64,000 nt of DNA from Methanobrevibacter sp. YE315 (GTDB lineage: Archaea > Methanobacteriota > Methanobacteria > Methanobacteriales > Methanobacteriaceae): contig NZ_CP010834.1 in the NCBI RefSeq assembly GCF_001548675.1, positions 2,143,501 to 2,207,500 on the forward strand, read 5' to 3'. A program made the translations under genes and the position numbers. Each line of letters starts with the position of its first letter. Positions within the stretch are counted from its first letter, which is position 1. Positions 46,627 through 57,880 of this stretch are shown in pieces. A model generated the notes under the pieces. The model made no database searches. It saw only the letters and a list, made by a program, of their open reading frames with translations, and was not told the origin of the DNA.

Positions 46627-48944
46627 AGAAGTTTTTTCTCCTTAATTTCTTTTTGGAAATACAAATATTTCGAATCTATTACTTTCCTGATATTTTCAGC
46701 TGTTTTTTTACCGATTCCCTCAACCTCCTGAAGTTCGCTTTCAGAAGCATTGAAGACATTGGCAACAGATCCAAAATGCTGCAATAGATTTTTAGCATTG
46801 ACCGGACCAATATTAGGCAATGATTCGACAATGAACAATTGCTGCTCCAGCAAGCTGACAGGTTTTTTATCAGTCCTAATCTGAATAGGAGTTCTTTCAC
46901 CGTTTTGTTCCCTCACTGCAATTCTTTTAATCATAGCAGCAGTATCCTGCGCATTTCTTGTAGGAATGATGCTTATGCCAAAATCAATTGCAATTGACGC
47001 TAGTGATCCCCTAATCGCATTCGGATTAATCATTCCAGAGTATAAATCATCACCTTCCAGAATCATTAAAGGACGTTTGAACTCTTCAGATAACTCCTGG
47101 GCTTGTTTGAATAATCTTTTATCAATTATTGAATCAACAAAATCCTTTGCAGTTTTTCTTTCAATAGCCACTTCATCACTGACCTGATAATCGGCAACCG
47201 CCATGGACTGCACTTTAACATCAATCTCCATTTCAGTCAAATGCCTTATGACTTTTGAATTGCCTTCACGAGAGTCTGCATAAACAATAGGGAAATCATT
47301 TTCCTGTTTAGGCCTGTCAATTACCTTAATATGTTTTTCATTCTCCATTCTCTCAGTTGCAGATGCATTCAACTCCTCCAATACGTCAGGATCAATAAGT
47401 TGGTTTTTCATTCTATCCTCTTTTCTAATTGATGACCAGAAATAAGCCTCATCGCGTGTTCCATTAGTGACTAAAACTTTAACACGACCTGTTCTTTTAC
47501 GGCCAGTCCTTCCACGCCTTTGAATCATTCTGACTTCGGACGGAACAGGTTCATATAAAACAACCAAATCAACAGCAGGTATGTCAATACCCTCTTCAGC
47601 AACACTTGTTGAAATCAGCACATCATACTCGCCTTTTCTAAAGGATTTGATGATGGCTTTCTGTTCTTTTTGAGTTAACCCTTTTTCACCATCTTTCTGT
47701 GCTTGGCCAAAGAATTTTGCAGATTTTATTCCTTCTTTTTCCAGTTTCTGATGAATCATTTCCAAAGTATCCCTATATTGTGTGAATACCATGATTTTTG
47801 AAGAATTTTCATCACTTTTATCATCGAAACGAGATGTTTTTAATTTGGTTTGACCATCGCTTTCACCCAATTCCTTTTTAAGAATCTTTGTGATTTCTCT
47901 AAGTTTAGGGTGTTCCCAACCATGCTTTTCAGCATCTCTAGCCATTTTAACTGCTCGACTAAAGTTATCATCCCACATCAATGATTTTGCTGCTTTGGTT
48001 TTCTTTTTTCGAAGCCTTGCAACATACTTGTTGAATGTTTGAACACCTTGGGTTTCAATTAATTCCTGCGCATGCTGAATGTTAATAACAGCACTCAATA
48101 TGGAAATGGCTTGGAACAGATCCTTATCCGGATTGGCGGACCTTGCAATTTCACCTTGAATTCTTCCCCTTGCATTTAAAATATCCACCTTTCCAACGGA
48201 CACCGTTTTAATAACGCCCATGTTTTTCAATGCCTTAAGCCTTATTTTTAAAGCTTTATCAACATGCTTTTTGATTTTTTCAAGTTCGGAACTCATTTTA
48301 ACCCTAACCCATTCAATTTCTACTGGATTAAAGTAAGGTTTCACATCAGGATCGTCTTCGGTTTTAACAACGATATTCTGAATGTATAGATTTTCACAGA
48401 CTTCCTTAATCTTGAATTTGTCTGAACCCGGTGAAGCGGTAAGCCCTAAAACTAAATTATATTTTGATTCCTGAACATAACGGGAAGCAAGATATACATA
48501 GGAATAAGATCCGACAGCATGGTGGCATTCATCAAATACAATTAAAGAAACGCTACTTAAATCATAACGCCCATTTAACAAGTCTGATTCTATGGTTTGG
48601 GGTGTTGCAGATATGATTCTGGATTCTTCCCATCTTTTGATACGCTCATCGGTTTTGACTGCACCTGTTATTGAAGTGCAGGGAAGATTGATGAATTCCT
48701 TAAAACTAGCTTCATGCTGAATTGCCAAAGGTTTGGATGGGGCTAAAACAAGTACTTTTGAATTTTTAACCTTATGCAACCTATCAGCAGCAACCAAAAT
48801 AGCAACGATTGTCTTACCTAAAGCTGTAGGTGCAACAACCATTGTATTTCCTTTTTTTAAAACATCCCCTGCAAGAATCTGTTGATATAGCCTTGATTCA
48901 ATTGCATCTTTTTTCAATAAAGGATGATTAATATAGCTAGTCAT
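46623..48944 (-). CDS. hef: Hef helicase-nuclease
   Basis: Hef processes stalled replication forks and branched DNA in archaea and is related to FANCM and XPF. The 773-aa protein has an SF2 helicase part with Walker A APTALGKT, DECH box (FDECHHAVG) and motif VI QRRGRTGRKRTG, then an XPF-type nuclease domain with ERKTAKDF (the ERKxxxD motif, about residue 605), and tandem helix-hairpin-helix at the C-terminus (LPNIGPVNAKNLL and VEGIGKKTAENI). Length and domain order are normal. The ATG has no ribosome site but a nearby TATA element, so the mRNA may be leaderless. Confidence 0.96.
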   Translation of the reverse strand: MTSYINHPLLKKDAIESRLYQQILAGDVLKKGNTMVVAPTALGKTIVAILVAADRLHKVKNSKVLVLAPSKPLAIQHEASFKEFINLPCTSITGAVKTDERIKRWEESRIISATPQTIESDLLNGRYDLSSVSLIVFDECHHAVGSYSYVYLASRYVQESKYNLVLGLTASPGSDKFKIKEVCENLYIQNIVVKTEDDPDVKPYFNPVEIEWVRVKMSSELEKIKKHVDKALKIRLKALKNMGVIKTVSVGKVDILNARGRIQGEIARSANPDKDLFQAISILSAVINIQHAQELIETQGVQTFNKYVARLRKKKTKAAKSLMWDDNFSRAVKMARDAEKHGWEHPKLREITKILKKELGESDGQTKLKTSRFDDKSDENSSKIMVFTQYRDTLEMIHQKLEKEGIKSAKFFGQAQKDGEKGLTQKEQKAIIKSFRKGEYDVLISTSVAEEGIDIPAVDLVVLYEPVPSEVRMIQRRGRTGRKRTGRVKVLVTNGTRDEAYFWSSIRKEDRMKNQLIDPDVLEELNASATERMENEKHIKVIDRPKQENDFPIVYADSREGNSKVIRHLTEMEIDVKVQSMAVADYQVSDEVAIERKTAKDFVDSIIDKRLFKQAQELSEEFKRPLMILEGDDLYSGMINPNAIRGSLASIAIDFGISIIPTRNAQDTAAMIKRIAVREQNGERTPIQIRTDKKPVSLLEQQLFIVESLPNIGPVNAKNLLQHFGSVANVFNASESELQEVEGIGKKTAENIRKVIDSKYLYFQKEIKEKKLL

Positions 48945-49027
48945 AGTTACAAATTTTGTATTTAAATACTTATAAATGTTTTAAGAGAGCATTTGAAAAG
49001 TAAAATAAGTTTGTGAAATTAATATTT

Positions 49028-49055
49028 AATGGCTGATTTGAAAAATCAGCGAAAA
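49028..49055 (-). terminator. Hairpin after the Mur ligase gene
   Basis: GCTGATTT (49032-49039) and AAATCAGC (49043-49050) form an eight-pair stem with a three-base loop next to the stop codon of the gene ending at 49056. The T-run after it is weak in that direction. Confidence 0.4.
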
Positions 49056-50564
49056 TCATAAATCGAATATTACGGATTTGAATTTGATGGCCGCTTCTCC
49101 AATGGCTATTACCATTTCACAATCCAAGTTTAAAGCTTTTTTCAATCCGTCTATAACTTCCTCTTTGGAAGCTCCAAGAGTTCCGGTTTTTTCAAAGTCA
49201 TCGATATGGTTCAAAAATATCCTATCATTCAACTCAGGAGTTTCCCTTAATTTTTCTACAGCTATCTTTTGGGATGCAACAGAAGCAGGAACTATAAACT
49301 TGGAGAATTTTAAAACGCTGTTAAATATATCCAAATCACCGACATAGCCGGATTCGGATGAAACTGTAATAACAGTTGTGAAATCACCATATAACTTATT
49401 GAACTCTTTCAGTACAGTTTCGACACCGCCGGGATTGTGAGCATAATCAACAAAGATGTCTTTTCCCTTTATGTTAGCCACTTCTTCCATTCTTCCGCTT
49501 ACACCAGTGAAATTGGCGATTGTAGGTAAAATCTTATCATATGGAAGATCCAGGAATTTATGAGCTGCAATGATTACACCAGTCAAATTATAAACATTGT
49601 GAAGTCCATCAACACCCATTTTTACTGTCAATTTCTCGGTAGGAGTGTGCAAATCAAAAGTCCTGTTTTTCAAATCGACATTTGTAGCAATATAATCAAC
49701 TTGAGGGGTTGTCAAACCGCATTTGCAGAAATAATAGCCGCAACCTGAAATGATTTCCTTAACAGCAATTTCATTGCCGCAGACGCATTCCTTCATACCG
49801 ACTGAATCCGGAAGCTCATCAACTCCAAAGGTGATGACTTCTCCTTTAAAGTCAAGTTCCCTTAGAAGACCCATAATTGTCGGATCCTGACCGTTGACAA
49901 TCAACTGTCCGAGACCCAATTCAGAAATGAATTCACCTTTAACATGAGCGTAATCCATGAAGCTTCCAAGGTCATTCAAATGGTCTGGAGTGATATTTGT
50001 TATTATTCCGGAAGACATTGAAGTATTCTTGACAATTCTTCCGATTGTGCCTGAAACACCAAAGGTTCCAACTTCAAGAATTCCAACATCCCCATCCAAT
50101 CTTGATTGAAGAATAGGAATGAATTCTGCATTTCCCTGCATTCCTTCGAGATCATGTTCACATGGTTTAATTCCATTATCGTAAGCAATGTGCTTAAGCA
50201 GTGTGGTTGTAGTTGTTTTACCATTTGTACCGGTTACTCCAAATACAGGTTTTTCAGGCTGAATCAATTCAATGACATCGCATAATTCGAAAATGGGATT
50301 GTCGATTTGCTTAAATAAATCTGAATCCTTGGATAGGCTAGCTGGAGGCACTATATAATCGGCCTTTTTAAAGAATGTTTCTGGAGGATTTCCATAAAAA
50401 ACTTCGATGTCGTAACCTTCCAGGGTCTTTGCAAATTTGCAGTCTTTTTTAAATAACAAATCGTTTCCTATAACGTCATATCCTCTTTGCTTAAGGATTC
50501 TAGCTATCAAGTTACCGTTTGGTCCGCAAACACCTATAACACCGAAGGTTTTGTTCTTATTCAT
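49056..50564 (-). CDS. Mur ligase family protein with cysteine-rich insert (pseudomurein ligase candidate)
   Basis: An ATP-dependent amide-bond ligase of 502 aa with the three Mur domains: an N-terminal Rossmann-like part, central ATP-binding GVTGTNGKTTTT (about 109-120) with ITPDHLNDLG, and a C-terminal domain with VDYAHNPGGVETVL. In pseudomurein archaea such ligases add amino acids to UDP-linked intermediates. An unusual insert in the central domain (Cys260, 262, 275, 280, 282) looks like a zinc ribbon, as in bacterial MurT. Substrate unknown; CfbE (F430 synthase) is a homologous alternative but the N-terminal features do not fit well. It overlaps the paralogous gene upstream by eight bases. 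Confidence 0.85.
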   Translation of the reverse strand: MNKNKTFGVIGVCGPNGNLIARILKQRGYDVIGNDLLFKKDCKFAKTLEGYDIEVFYGNPPETFFKKADYIVPPASLSKDSDLFKQIDNPIFELCDVIELIQPEKPVFGVTGTNGKTTTTTLLKHIAYDNGIKPCEHDLEGMQGNAEFIPILQSRLDGDVGILEVGTFGVSGTIGRIVKNTSMSSGIITNITPDHLNDLGSFMDYAHVKGEFISELGLGQLIVNGQDPTIMGLLRELDFKGEVITFGVDELPDSVGMKECVCGNEIAVKEIISGCGYYFCKCGLTTPQVDYIATNVDLKNRTFDLHTPTEKLTVKMGVDGLHNVYNLTGVIIAAHKFLDLPYDKILPTIANFTGVSGRMEEVANIKGKDIFVDYAHNPGGVETVLKEFNKLYGDFTTVITVSSESGYVGDLDIFNSVLKFSKFIVPASVASQKIAVEKLRETPELNDRIFLNHIDDFEKTGTLGASKEEVIDGLKKALNLDCEMVIAIGEAAIKFKSVIFDL

Positions 50565-51942
50565 ATTTTTTGCTCCCTATCTCTAATCCTTTCATAATTT
50601 TCTCTACAGTAGTCAATCTGTCATATGCTATGAGCGGACCCATATGTAAGATAATATCGCCAGGTTCGGAATATTTAAAAGTCAATTCTGCTGCCTTTTC
50701 AATATTTTCAACGGCAACTTTTTCGATTTTCGGATTGTCAATCGCGTCCAAAATCTCCTGGGCGGCTTCCATTTCCACCTCTTGTGTGACTTCATTAAAT
50801 CCACTGGCAATGACAACCTTAATGTCATATCCACTTACTAGTTGACCGACTTCTGCCTTATCCCTTACGGATAATGTATCAAAATGATCAAGGAACAAGA
50901 CAACACTTTCATCTTTAAAGTAATCCAATGTAATCTTCATTCCATCATACAGAAACGCTGAATCCAAAATTACTTTTCTGCCGTTGTAATCGCCGACATC
51001 CTCCATGTGTGCTGGCAGGCCTTTGAATTCAGTCAATGCATCAATAATGTCTTTTGGTTGAACTCCATATGTCAATGCTGCAGCGGAAGCCGCAACAGAG
51101 TTTTCAAAGAAATAGCTCATCATATAAAATGGAGTGGTAAACTCGTTATCATCATATTTGATAGTCAGGGACTTGTCTCCAACAGTTCCCTTAAAGTCAA
51201 CATCCTCATCCAATGCATAATATATTGCATCGTCTCTGACTTTTTCAATTATTTCCCTGCAGGAATTGTTGGCTATGAATTTGTCGCTCATAGCTTGCAG
51301 GACCAATTTCCTTTGCTGGTATTTTTCAAGTGATCCTCCGAATTCTGATAAATGGTCTTCGGCTATATTTGTCAAAAGTCCAATCTTGACATCGAGTCTA
51401 TTCAAAAGGCCAATTGTACCATGAGGAAGTTCAAATATTGCTATGTCGGATTCATCAGCCTTTCCTTTAACAATTCCATCAATGATTGCTTCTGAAACCA
51501 GGTTATTTACAAGGGAAGAACATGACCATACCTTATATCCCGCCTGTTTGAATAGGCTGGTTGTAATGAATGTTGTTGTGGTCTTTCCCATAGTTCCGGT
51601 TATTCCAATGATATCAATTGGAATCAAATCGTTGACAATTTTGGAAAATTCTTCATTGGTTAAAATCTTTAAATCAGAGTTTGCTATTTTTTGAGCTATT
51701 GGAGCAGAACTAGGTAAAGTAGGAGGCATATAGACTGCATCAAAGCCATCTACGGAAGGGTCTTTGTTAGGCATGTCCAAGACAACACCTTCTTCTTCCA
51801 TTTGATTTAAACTTCTTTGAAATTCTATTTTAAATTCTGAAATATCCTTTAAATCTGTTACAACAACATCATGACCCAGATGATTCAATAATCTTGCAAC
51901 AGGCCTACTTGCATTTCCAGCACCAACAACTAAATAATTCAT
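50557..51942 (-). CDS. Mur ligase family protein, MurD-like (pseudomurein ligase candidate)
   Basis: A 461-aa Mur ligase. The N-terminal domain starts NYLVVGAGNASRPVARLLNHLG, an NAD-like Rossmann fold (read as MurD-like), then the ATP loop GITGTMGKTTTT with Met in place of the usual Asn, and ITNIAEDHLSEFGG. The C-terminal domain is degenerate: the usual DYAHNP motif is replaced by ILDSAFLYDG. This divergence suggests a substrate or chemistry unlike that of MurD. With the next gene it forms an overlapping pair, probably a dedicated pathway such as pseudomurein peptide assembly. Confidence 0.82.
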   Translation of the reverse strand: MNYLVVGAGNASRPVARLLNHLGHDVVVTDLKDISEFKIEFQRSLNQMEEEGVVLDMPNKDPSVDGFDAVYMPPTLPSSAPIAQKIANSDLKILTNEEFSKIVNDLIPIDIIGITGTMGKTTTTFITTSLFKQAGYKVWSCSSLVNNLVSEAIIDGIVKGKADESDIAIFELPHGTIGLLNRLDVKIGLLTNIAEDHLSEFGGSLEKYQQRKLVLQAMSDKFIANNSCREIIEKVRDDAIYYALDEDVDFKGTVGDKSLTIKYDDNEFTTPFYMMSYFFENSVAASAAALTYGVQPKDIIDALTEFKGLPAHMEDVGDYNGRKVILDSAFLYDGMKITLDYFKDESVVLFLDHFDTLSVRDKAEVGQLVSGYDIKVVIASGFNEVTQEVEMEAAQEILDAIDNPKIEKVAVENIEKAAELTFKYSEPGDIILHMGPLIAYDRLTTVEKIMKGLEIGSKKYE

Positions 51943-52007
51943 AAAAAGTCTTCCTCATTTTTTAATTAGTTTAATATTTGAATTTTATTAAATTTAAATC
52001 TTAATAG

Positions 52008-52034
52008 GATAAAAAAAAGAATTTTAGAAAATTC
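52008..52034 (-). terminator. Intrinsic-type terminator after phosphomevalonate dehydratase large subunit gene
   Basis: In the minus direction GAATTTT and AAAATTC (52019-52034) form a seven-pair stem with a two-base gap, directly followed by a run of eight or nine Ts (52010-52018). It overlaps the stop codon. Confidence 0.65.
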
Positions 52035-53220
52035 ATTCAAATTGAATTAAATTTTCTACATCGTTATAAACAACATCAAGTCCACACATTGATGGAACGT
52101 AATTTGCTGCTTTTGCTGAATTTACACCAATCACTTCAAAGCCCATGTCCTCAATAGGAGCCACAACCATGCAGGTGTCACATACGACATTTCCGCCTGC
52201 CTTTTCAATGGCTTCAGTGTAGCCCATTCTGTCAGCGGTTGCCTTTACGCTGACTGAAGTGCAAATCCATAATTTATTTTTAATAGTTTTTCCTTGAACA
52301 ATATTAGCTACCTGCTTAATTTCCTCTAAAGATGCATGAGGACAACCTAAACATATCAAATCAGGTTCCCTGCCAGTAGTGGATAATTTCTGGCGGGTTT
52401 CTAAAATCTCATTTTCAGATATAATCATTATGTCTTCAACGTCATCCTTTCCAGCGACATCATATTCGGGTGTGACATCCTCCATATGATAAAGTGCAAC
52501 TGAACCGGATGATGCAAGTGCAGCGCCCAAGGTCTTCAAATCATTGTTGTTAGGAGTATTCTGTAGCTTAAAGTAAGGCACACCTCCACCAACAAATTTT
52601 CCAATAATATAACCTAATGCACCAAAATCAGCACCCCTAAGTTCACAATCAACATTGACAACTAAATTTGCTTTTCTATTGCGTTCCAAGTGGAACCCGT
52701 ACAATGGAGTTTTTCCAACAATAGCTGCGGCCAATGCTGCCGGACCTCCTTCACGATTGGTTCTAGCGCCGATTACAGAATTAACAAATGCAACTGCAGA
52801 TGATTCAGACCAGGATACATGGTCTCTAAATCTTGGAACATTACCTACCAAATATGGAGTGCAGGTACATGTTTTAGAAATTCCGAGATTTGCATATGCG
52901 TCAACAATTTGGTTTTGCTTTATTGCAAATTCACGAGGAAATCCCAATTCCTCCCAATTGTCCAAATCGGTTCCCGGTGGATTTAAAGAAGCATTAATAG
53001 TAGCTTTACCTGATCCATCACGAGCCAAGTCTTCAAGATACTCTAAACCAGCATCCCCAATAGTCTTATATGAGACACCGGATACCTGTGCGGAAGTTAT
53101 GTCAACCAATTTAGAAGCACCATAGATATCTCCTAATGCAACGAGAATATCCATGCTTTTTCTGATGGTTTCCCCGAACTCCCCATCACACATTTGTTCT
53201 TCTTCTTTTGTTAAAAACAT
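52033..53220 (-). CDS. Phosphomevalonate dehydratase large subunit (aconitase X catalytic domain)
   Basis: The catalytic subunit of archaeal phosphomevalonate dehydratase, which carries the [4Fe-4S] cluster and pairs with the DUF126 subunit at 9563-9952. The 395-aa protein begins [16 protein letters not shown], the family's usual opening, and contains candidate cluster cysteines in [23 protein letters not shown] and [13 protein letters not shown]. It makes trans-anhydromevalonate 5-phosphate for archaeal lipids. ATG at 53220 is preferred because it matches the family N-terminus; ATG at 53229 would overlap the RecJ-like gene's stop. A cis-3-hydroxy-proline dehydratase role is the alternative for aconitase X proteins. 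Confidence 0.9.
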   Translation of the reverse strand: MFLTKEEEQMCDGEFGETIRKSMDILVALGDIYGASKLVDITSAQVSGVSYKTIGDAGLEYLEDLARDGSGKATINASLNPPGTDLDNWEELGFPREFAIKQNQIVDAYANLGISKTCTCTPYLVGNVPRFRDHVSWSESSAVAFVNSVIGARTNREGGPAALAAAIVGKTPLYGFHLERNRKANLVVNVDCELRGADFGALGYIIGKFVGGGVPYFKLQNTPNNNDLKTLGAALASSGSVALYHMEDVTPEYDVAGKDDVEDIMIISENEILETRQKLSTTGREPDLICLGCPHASLEEIKQVANIVQGKTIKNKLWICTSVSVKATADRMGYTEAIEKAGGNVVCDTCMVVAPIEDMGFEVIGVNSAKAANYVPSMCGLDVVYNDVENLIQFE

Positions 53221-53221
53221 A

Positions 53222-54553
53222 CTAATCATTTGCTAATTGATATTCAACCATCTCATCAACCAAGTGCAAGAAATTGTCTTTGCTTTCATAAGGAATCATA
53301 GCGCCTGCAGCAATGTCATGTCCGCCTCCGGTTCCACCAAAATTATTTGATGAATCCTGTAAGGCCTTGCCTAAATTAACGCCTTTTGCAACCATTTCAC
53401 GAGTGGTTCTTCCGGAAATCTTAATATCCTTATGAAGTCTTGACAATCCAAGTACCGGTTTGGAGTCATCCAATAGCTCAACTGATAAACCAATGCTTGC
53501 AATAGTTCCCATTACTGATTTGAGAACTTTATCTTCAGAATACAAGTATTGGATACTATTCAATTGTTGAGCACCTTCCTTTTTAACCCATTCAAGGCCT
53601 TTAACTATTTGATCGCGGTATTGGCGTTGCAGTTTTAATGCCGCATCAAGGGCCTTGTCCCTTTCACCAAGTGCAATGCTTAATCCAAGACCTTGCTTTT
53701 TGTTTTTACCACATGCATCGAGAATATAGGAATATTCCTCCAAATCACGCAAGAGCGGAACTTCCTTAGGAACAGTATAACAGTCCCCGAAAATATCCGG
53801 GTTAATGGAAATAAGAGCTTCTTTAAGCAAATCCTTTTCTTCGTCTTCCATATCTGTGAATTTGATTCCGTAGGATAAATCCCTACGTTCTAAAAATTCA
53901 CGAGCACCATCCAAATCTCCACTGATTTTTGGAAGTGGTGGTGAAAAAGTGTAAGCCAAAGATTTAAAAATCGGTTCGGAAGCTTTTGAAACAATTTTCA
54001 AGTCCTCATGAACTTCCAGAGTACCGCTTTCCAATGCATCATCAACAATCAACTTGTTTACACCGGTAAATCCATCTTGGCCTTGCATATCACCAAACGC
54101 ACCAATCAATGCAAAGTAAGCCAAATGCTTTTTATCAAGTTCACGCACAGTCAGATAGCTTGAACCTGCACCACACAAATCCTTACTTCCATCAATTCCA
54201 AACAAATGCGGATTGACATGGACAACATTGCTTTCGGAAGCAGTATCGTCCACCTGATGGTGGTCTGCAACAATTACGTCATGCTTGTAGGTATTGAATT
54301 GCTTAATGAACGGACTGCCCATATCTGAAAATACGAACAAGTCATATTTTTCATGCCTTAGCTGATTTACAATATCCTCCTTAAGGCGAGGGATAATTGT
54401 AGTGTGGAACTGAACATTCTCTTCAGCCAAAGCATTCGCTATAACAGCTGCTGCTGAAATTCCATCAGCATCGTTATGAGAAATTATTCTTATAACACTG
54501 TCCTTTTCGATGTGCTCCTTAAGCACATCAGTAGCTTCCTTAGCTCTATTTAA
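53222..54553 (-). CDS. RecJ-like DHH/DHHA1 family phosphoesterase
   Basis: A 443-aa DHH-family nuclease, akin to archaeal RecJ/GAN-type proteins that degrade single-stranded DNA or associate with GINS. DHH motifs are [18 protein letters not shown] and VADHHQVDD; the C-terminal DHHA1 motif is [13 protein letters not shown]. The ORF extends to GTG 54610, but that part only reads through the conserved end of rps15 in another frame, so I favour TTG at 54553. It overlaps rps15 by eight bases and sits next to the phosphomevalonate dehydratase gene. Cas-associated or cyclic-nucleotide phosphodiesterase functions are unlikely. Confidence 0.85.
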   Translation of the reverse strand, partial: LNRAKEATDVLKEHIEKDSVIRIISHNDADGISAAAVIANALAEENVQFHTTIIPRLKEDIVNQLRHEKYDLFVFSDMGSPFIKQFNTYKHDVIVADHHQVDDTASESNVVHVNPHLFGIDGSKDLCGAGSSYLTVRELDKKHLAYFALIGAFGDMQGQDGFTGVNKLIVDDALESGTLEVHEDLKIVSKASEPIFKSLAYTFSPPLPKISGDLDGAREFLERRDLSYGIKFTDMEDEEKDLLKEALISINPDIFGDCYTVPKEVPLLRDLEEYSYILDACGKNKKQGLGLSIALGERDKALDAALKLQRQYRDQIVKGLEWVKKEGAQQLNSIQYLYSEDKVLKSVMGTIASIGLSVELLDDSKPVLGLSRLHKDIKISGRTTREMVAKGVNLGKALQDSSNNFGGTGGGHDIAAGAMIPYESKDNFLHLVDEMVEYQLAND

Positions 54554-54944
54554 CAAGGAGTGCTGCTTCTTTTGGATTATATCTCCATCCTTCTGGTAAT
54601 ACACCTTCACTTACATAGTAAGATGCTAATTTTCTGATTCTTGATTCAATAATAGTTAAACCTCTTTTAGAGTGTAAATCTTTAGGATTTTCTTCTAAGT
54701 GGTCTCTGATATTAACTGCTCTTCTGATTAAGTTTAATAAGTCTTCTGGGTATTCTCCAGCTTGACCGTTTCTTTTTAAAATTTGGGTGATTCTTTCACC
54801 GGTTACGTCTTTAACGGAAGGTATTCCGTATTGGTCTCTTAAAATAATACCGATTTGAGAAGTACTTTTACCTTCTTTGTTAAATTTTAAAATCATTTCT
54901 TCAATTTCTTCGTCACTATAAGTTACCCATTCTGGTCTTGCCAT
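54546..54944 (-). CDS. rps15: 30S ribosomal protein S15
   Basis: Archaeal S15 (eukaryotic uS15/S13 type), 132 aa with the N-terminal extension and RNA-binding helices: [17 protein letters not shown] and the [10 protein letters not shown] region near residue 110. It binds 16S rRNA early in 30S assembly. AAGAGG lies eight bases before the ATG. It leads an operon with the RecJ-like and phosphomevalonate dehydratase genes, and codon use is that of a highly expressed gene. Confidence 0.97.
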   Translation of the reverse strand: MARPEWVTYSDEEIEEMILKFNKEGKSTSQIGIILRDQYGIPSVKDVTGERITQILKRNGQAGEYPEDLLNLIRRAVNIRDHLEENPKDLHSKRGLTIIESRIRKLASYYVSEGVLPEGWRYNPKEAALLVK

Positions 54945-55010
54945 AATATAAACCTCTTTAAATTTTTTAAATCTTAAATAAGCCCAATTAGTATAATTAG
55001 AAAAACAATG

Positions 55011-55562
55011 CTACTCTTGACTAGAATACCATTTAATGAATTTTTCTAAAGAGTTTTTTCTATGTGAAAATTGGTTTTTTTCATCAGTTGTAAGTTCTCC
55101 GAATGTCTTGCCTAAACTAGGCACATAAAACAATGGATCAAAAGCAAATCCTAAATTTCCTTTTTCTTCAACTGCGATTTCACCTGACACCTTGCCTAAA
55201 AAGATCTTGGGCTCAGAATTGGGGGCACAGTACCCAATAACTGACCTGAATTCGGCATAACGGTCATCAGTATCTGCTAATAACTTTAAAATTCCCTGAT
55301 TACCTATAGTATCTTGAACATAATGTGAATATGTTCCAGGAAATCCATTTAAAGCTTTAATGAATAAACCAGCATCTTCAACAATCACAGGTTTGTCAAG
55401 TTTACGACAAGCATATTTTGCGCCTGATATGGCCACTTCCTCAAGAGTTCCTTGGGGTTCTTCGTAACCTAAATCAATATGCTCCAAGTTAATGTCATAA
55501 TCCTTGAAAATATTCTCTGCTTCTTTAACTTTATGTTCGTTACCAGTTATAAATGTTATCAT
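55011..55562 (-). CDS. XTP/dITP diphosphatase (Ham1/RdgB family)
   Basis: A 183-aa pyrophosphatase that hydrolyses non-canonical purine triphosphates (dITP, XTP) to protect DNA. Conserved segments are [34 protein letters not shown], and [20 protein letters not shown] with HRKNSLEKF at the end. No ribosome site is seen at the ATG, and a TATA element lies about 25 bases upstream, so the mRNA may be leaderless. It is separated from Kae1-Bud32 by 46 bases. Confidence 0.94.
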   Translation of the reverse strand: MITFITGNEHKVKEAENIFKDYDINLEHIDLGYEEPQGTLEEVAISGAKYACRKLDKPVIVEDAGLFIKALNGFPGTYSHYVQDTIGNQGILKLLADTDDRYAEFRSVIGYCAPNSEPKIFLGKVSGEIAVEEKGNLGFAFDPLFYVPSLGKTFGELTTDEKNQFSHRKNSLEKFIKWYSSQE

Positions 55563-55608
55563 ATTTTTAATTATGATTTCATTTTTATTATAAATTTAAT
55601 CCAAAAAA

Positions 55609-57216
<1,608 letters not shown>

Positions 57217-57280
57217 TTAATTAATTATTATATTACATTTTGGAAATATAAAAATATTTTTTAAATTTGAAAAACATAAT

Positions 57281-57880
57281 ATGATTATGGGATTTTATAG
57301 TGCAAATACTCCAGAACAAAAAAGGATTAAAAAATTAACAGGAGACATCAACATTCATGACATGTTTAAAAACGAATGTAAGATAAGAGGAATCGCTATT
57401 TACAATGCGTACAACATTCAAAAAAGATTGATTCATGAAGTGGAGGAAGAACAGCTGGTTGGTGTCGATAAAGTAGATGAAAGACTAATGGAATTGCTTG
57501 ATGAGAAAGGAAAAATTGAAGTTCAACACAGATATGTTGATTTTGTATCAAATGAAGACAGTGCTTCAAGAGGCGTAATCCCTCCAAGAAGCGATGGCGG
57601 AGCATCACTTCCACAAAATCAAATCAATATGACTCCAAAAGAAGAGGAAAAAACACCATCTCCACAAAAGGAAACTGAAGAAGAAAAGGTAATGCCTCTT
57701 CCACCTAAAGATCAGATAAAAATTCCACCAAGAGCAAGAGACGGCAAAAAATTCTATACAGATGATGAGTTGCCGGACAGGGAACTCTTAAAGAAAATAA
57801 TGCTTCAAAATAAAAAGATTATTAATCAAAACAAAATCATAATAGAACAGTTGAAAAAATTAGGTGAAAAAGATGATTGA
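57281..57880 (+). CDS. Conserved hypothetical protein with Pro-rich linker and C-terminal coiled coil
   Basis: A 199-aa soluble protein of unknown function. Residues 1-80 are a charged helical region (TPEQKRIKKLTGDINIHDMF). Residues about 90-155 are Pro/Glu/Lys-rich and probably disordered, and the last 30 residues form a predicted coiled coil (KKIMLQNKKIINQNKIII). A TATA-like ATATAAAAATA lies about 30 bases upstream of the ATG. Its stop overlaps the ribosome site and start of cobT, so the two are co-translated. Architecture suggests an adaptor or scaffold, without known partner. Confidence 0.65.
   Translation: MIMGFYSANTPEQKRIKKLTGDINIHDMFKNECKIRGIAIYNAYNIQKRLIHEVEEEQLVGVDKVDERLMELLDEKGKIEVQHRYVDFVSNEDSASRGVIPPRSDGGASLPQNQINMTPKEEEKTPSPQKETEEEKVMPLPPKDQIKIPPRARDGKKFYTDDELPDRELLKKIMLQNKKIINQNKIIIEQLKKLGEKDD

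Noticed and set aside
54554-54610. GTG start at 54610 for the RecJ-like gene
   Set aside because: It would add 19 residues read from the conserved end of rps15 in another frame, with no ribosome site; a TTG at 54553 is more plausible, though not proven.
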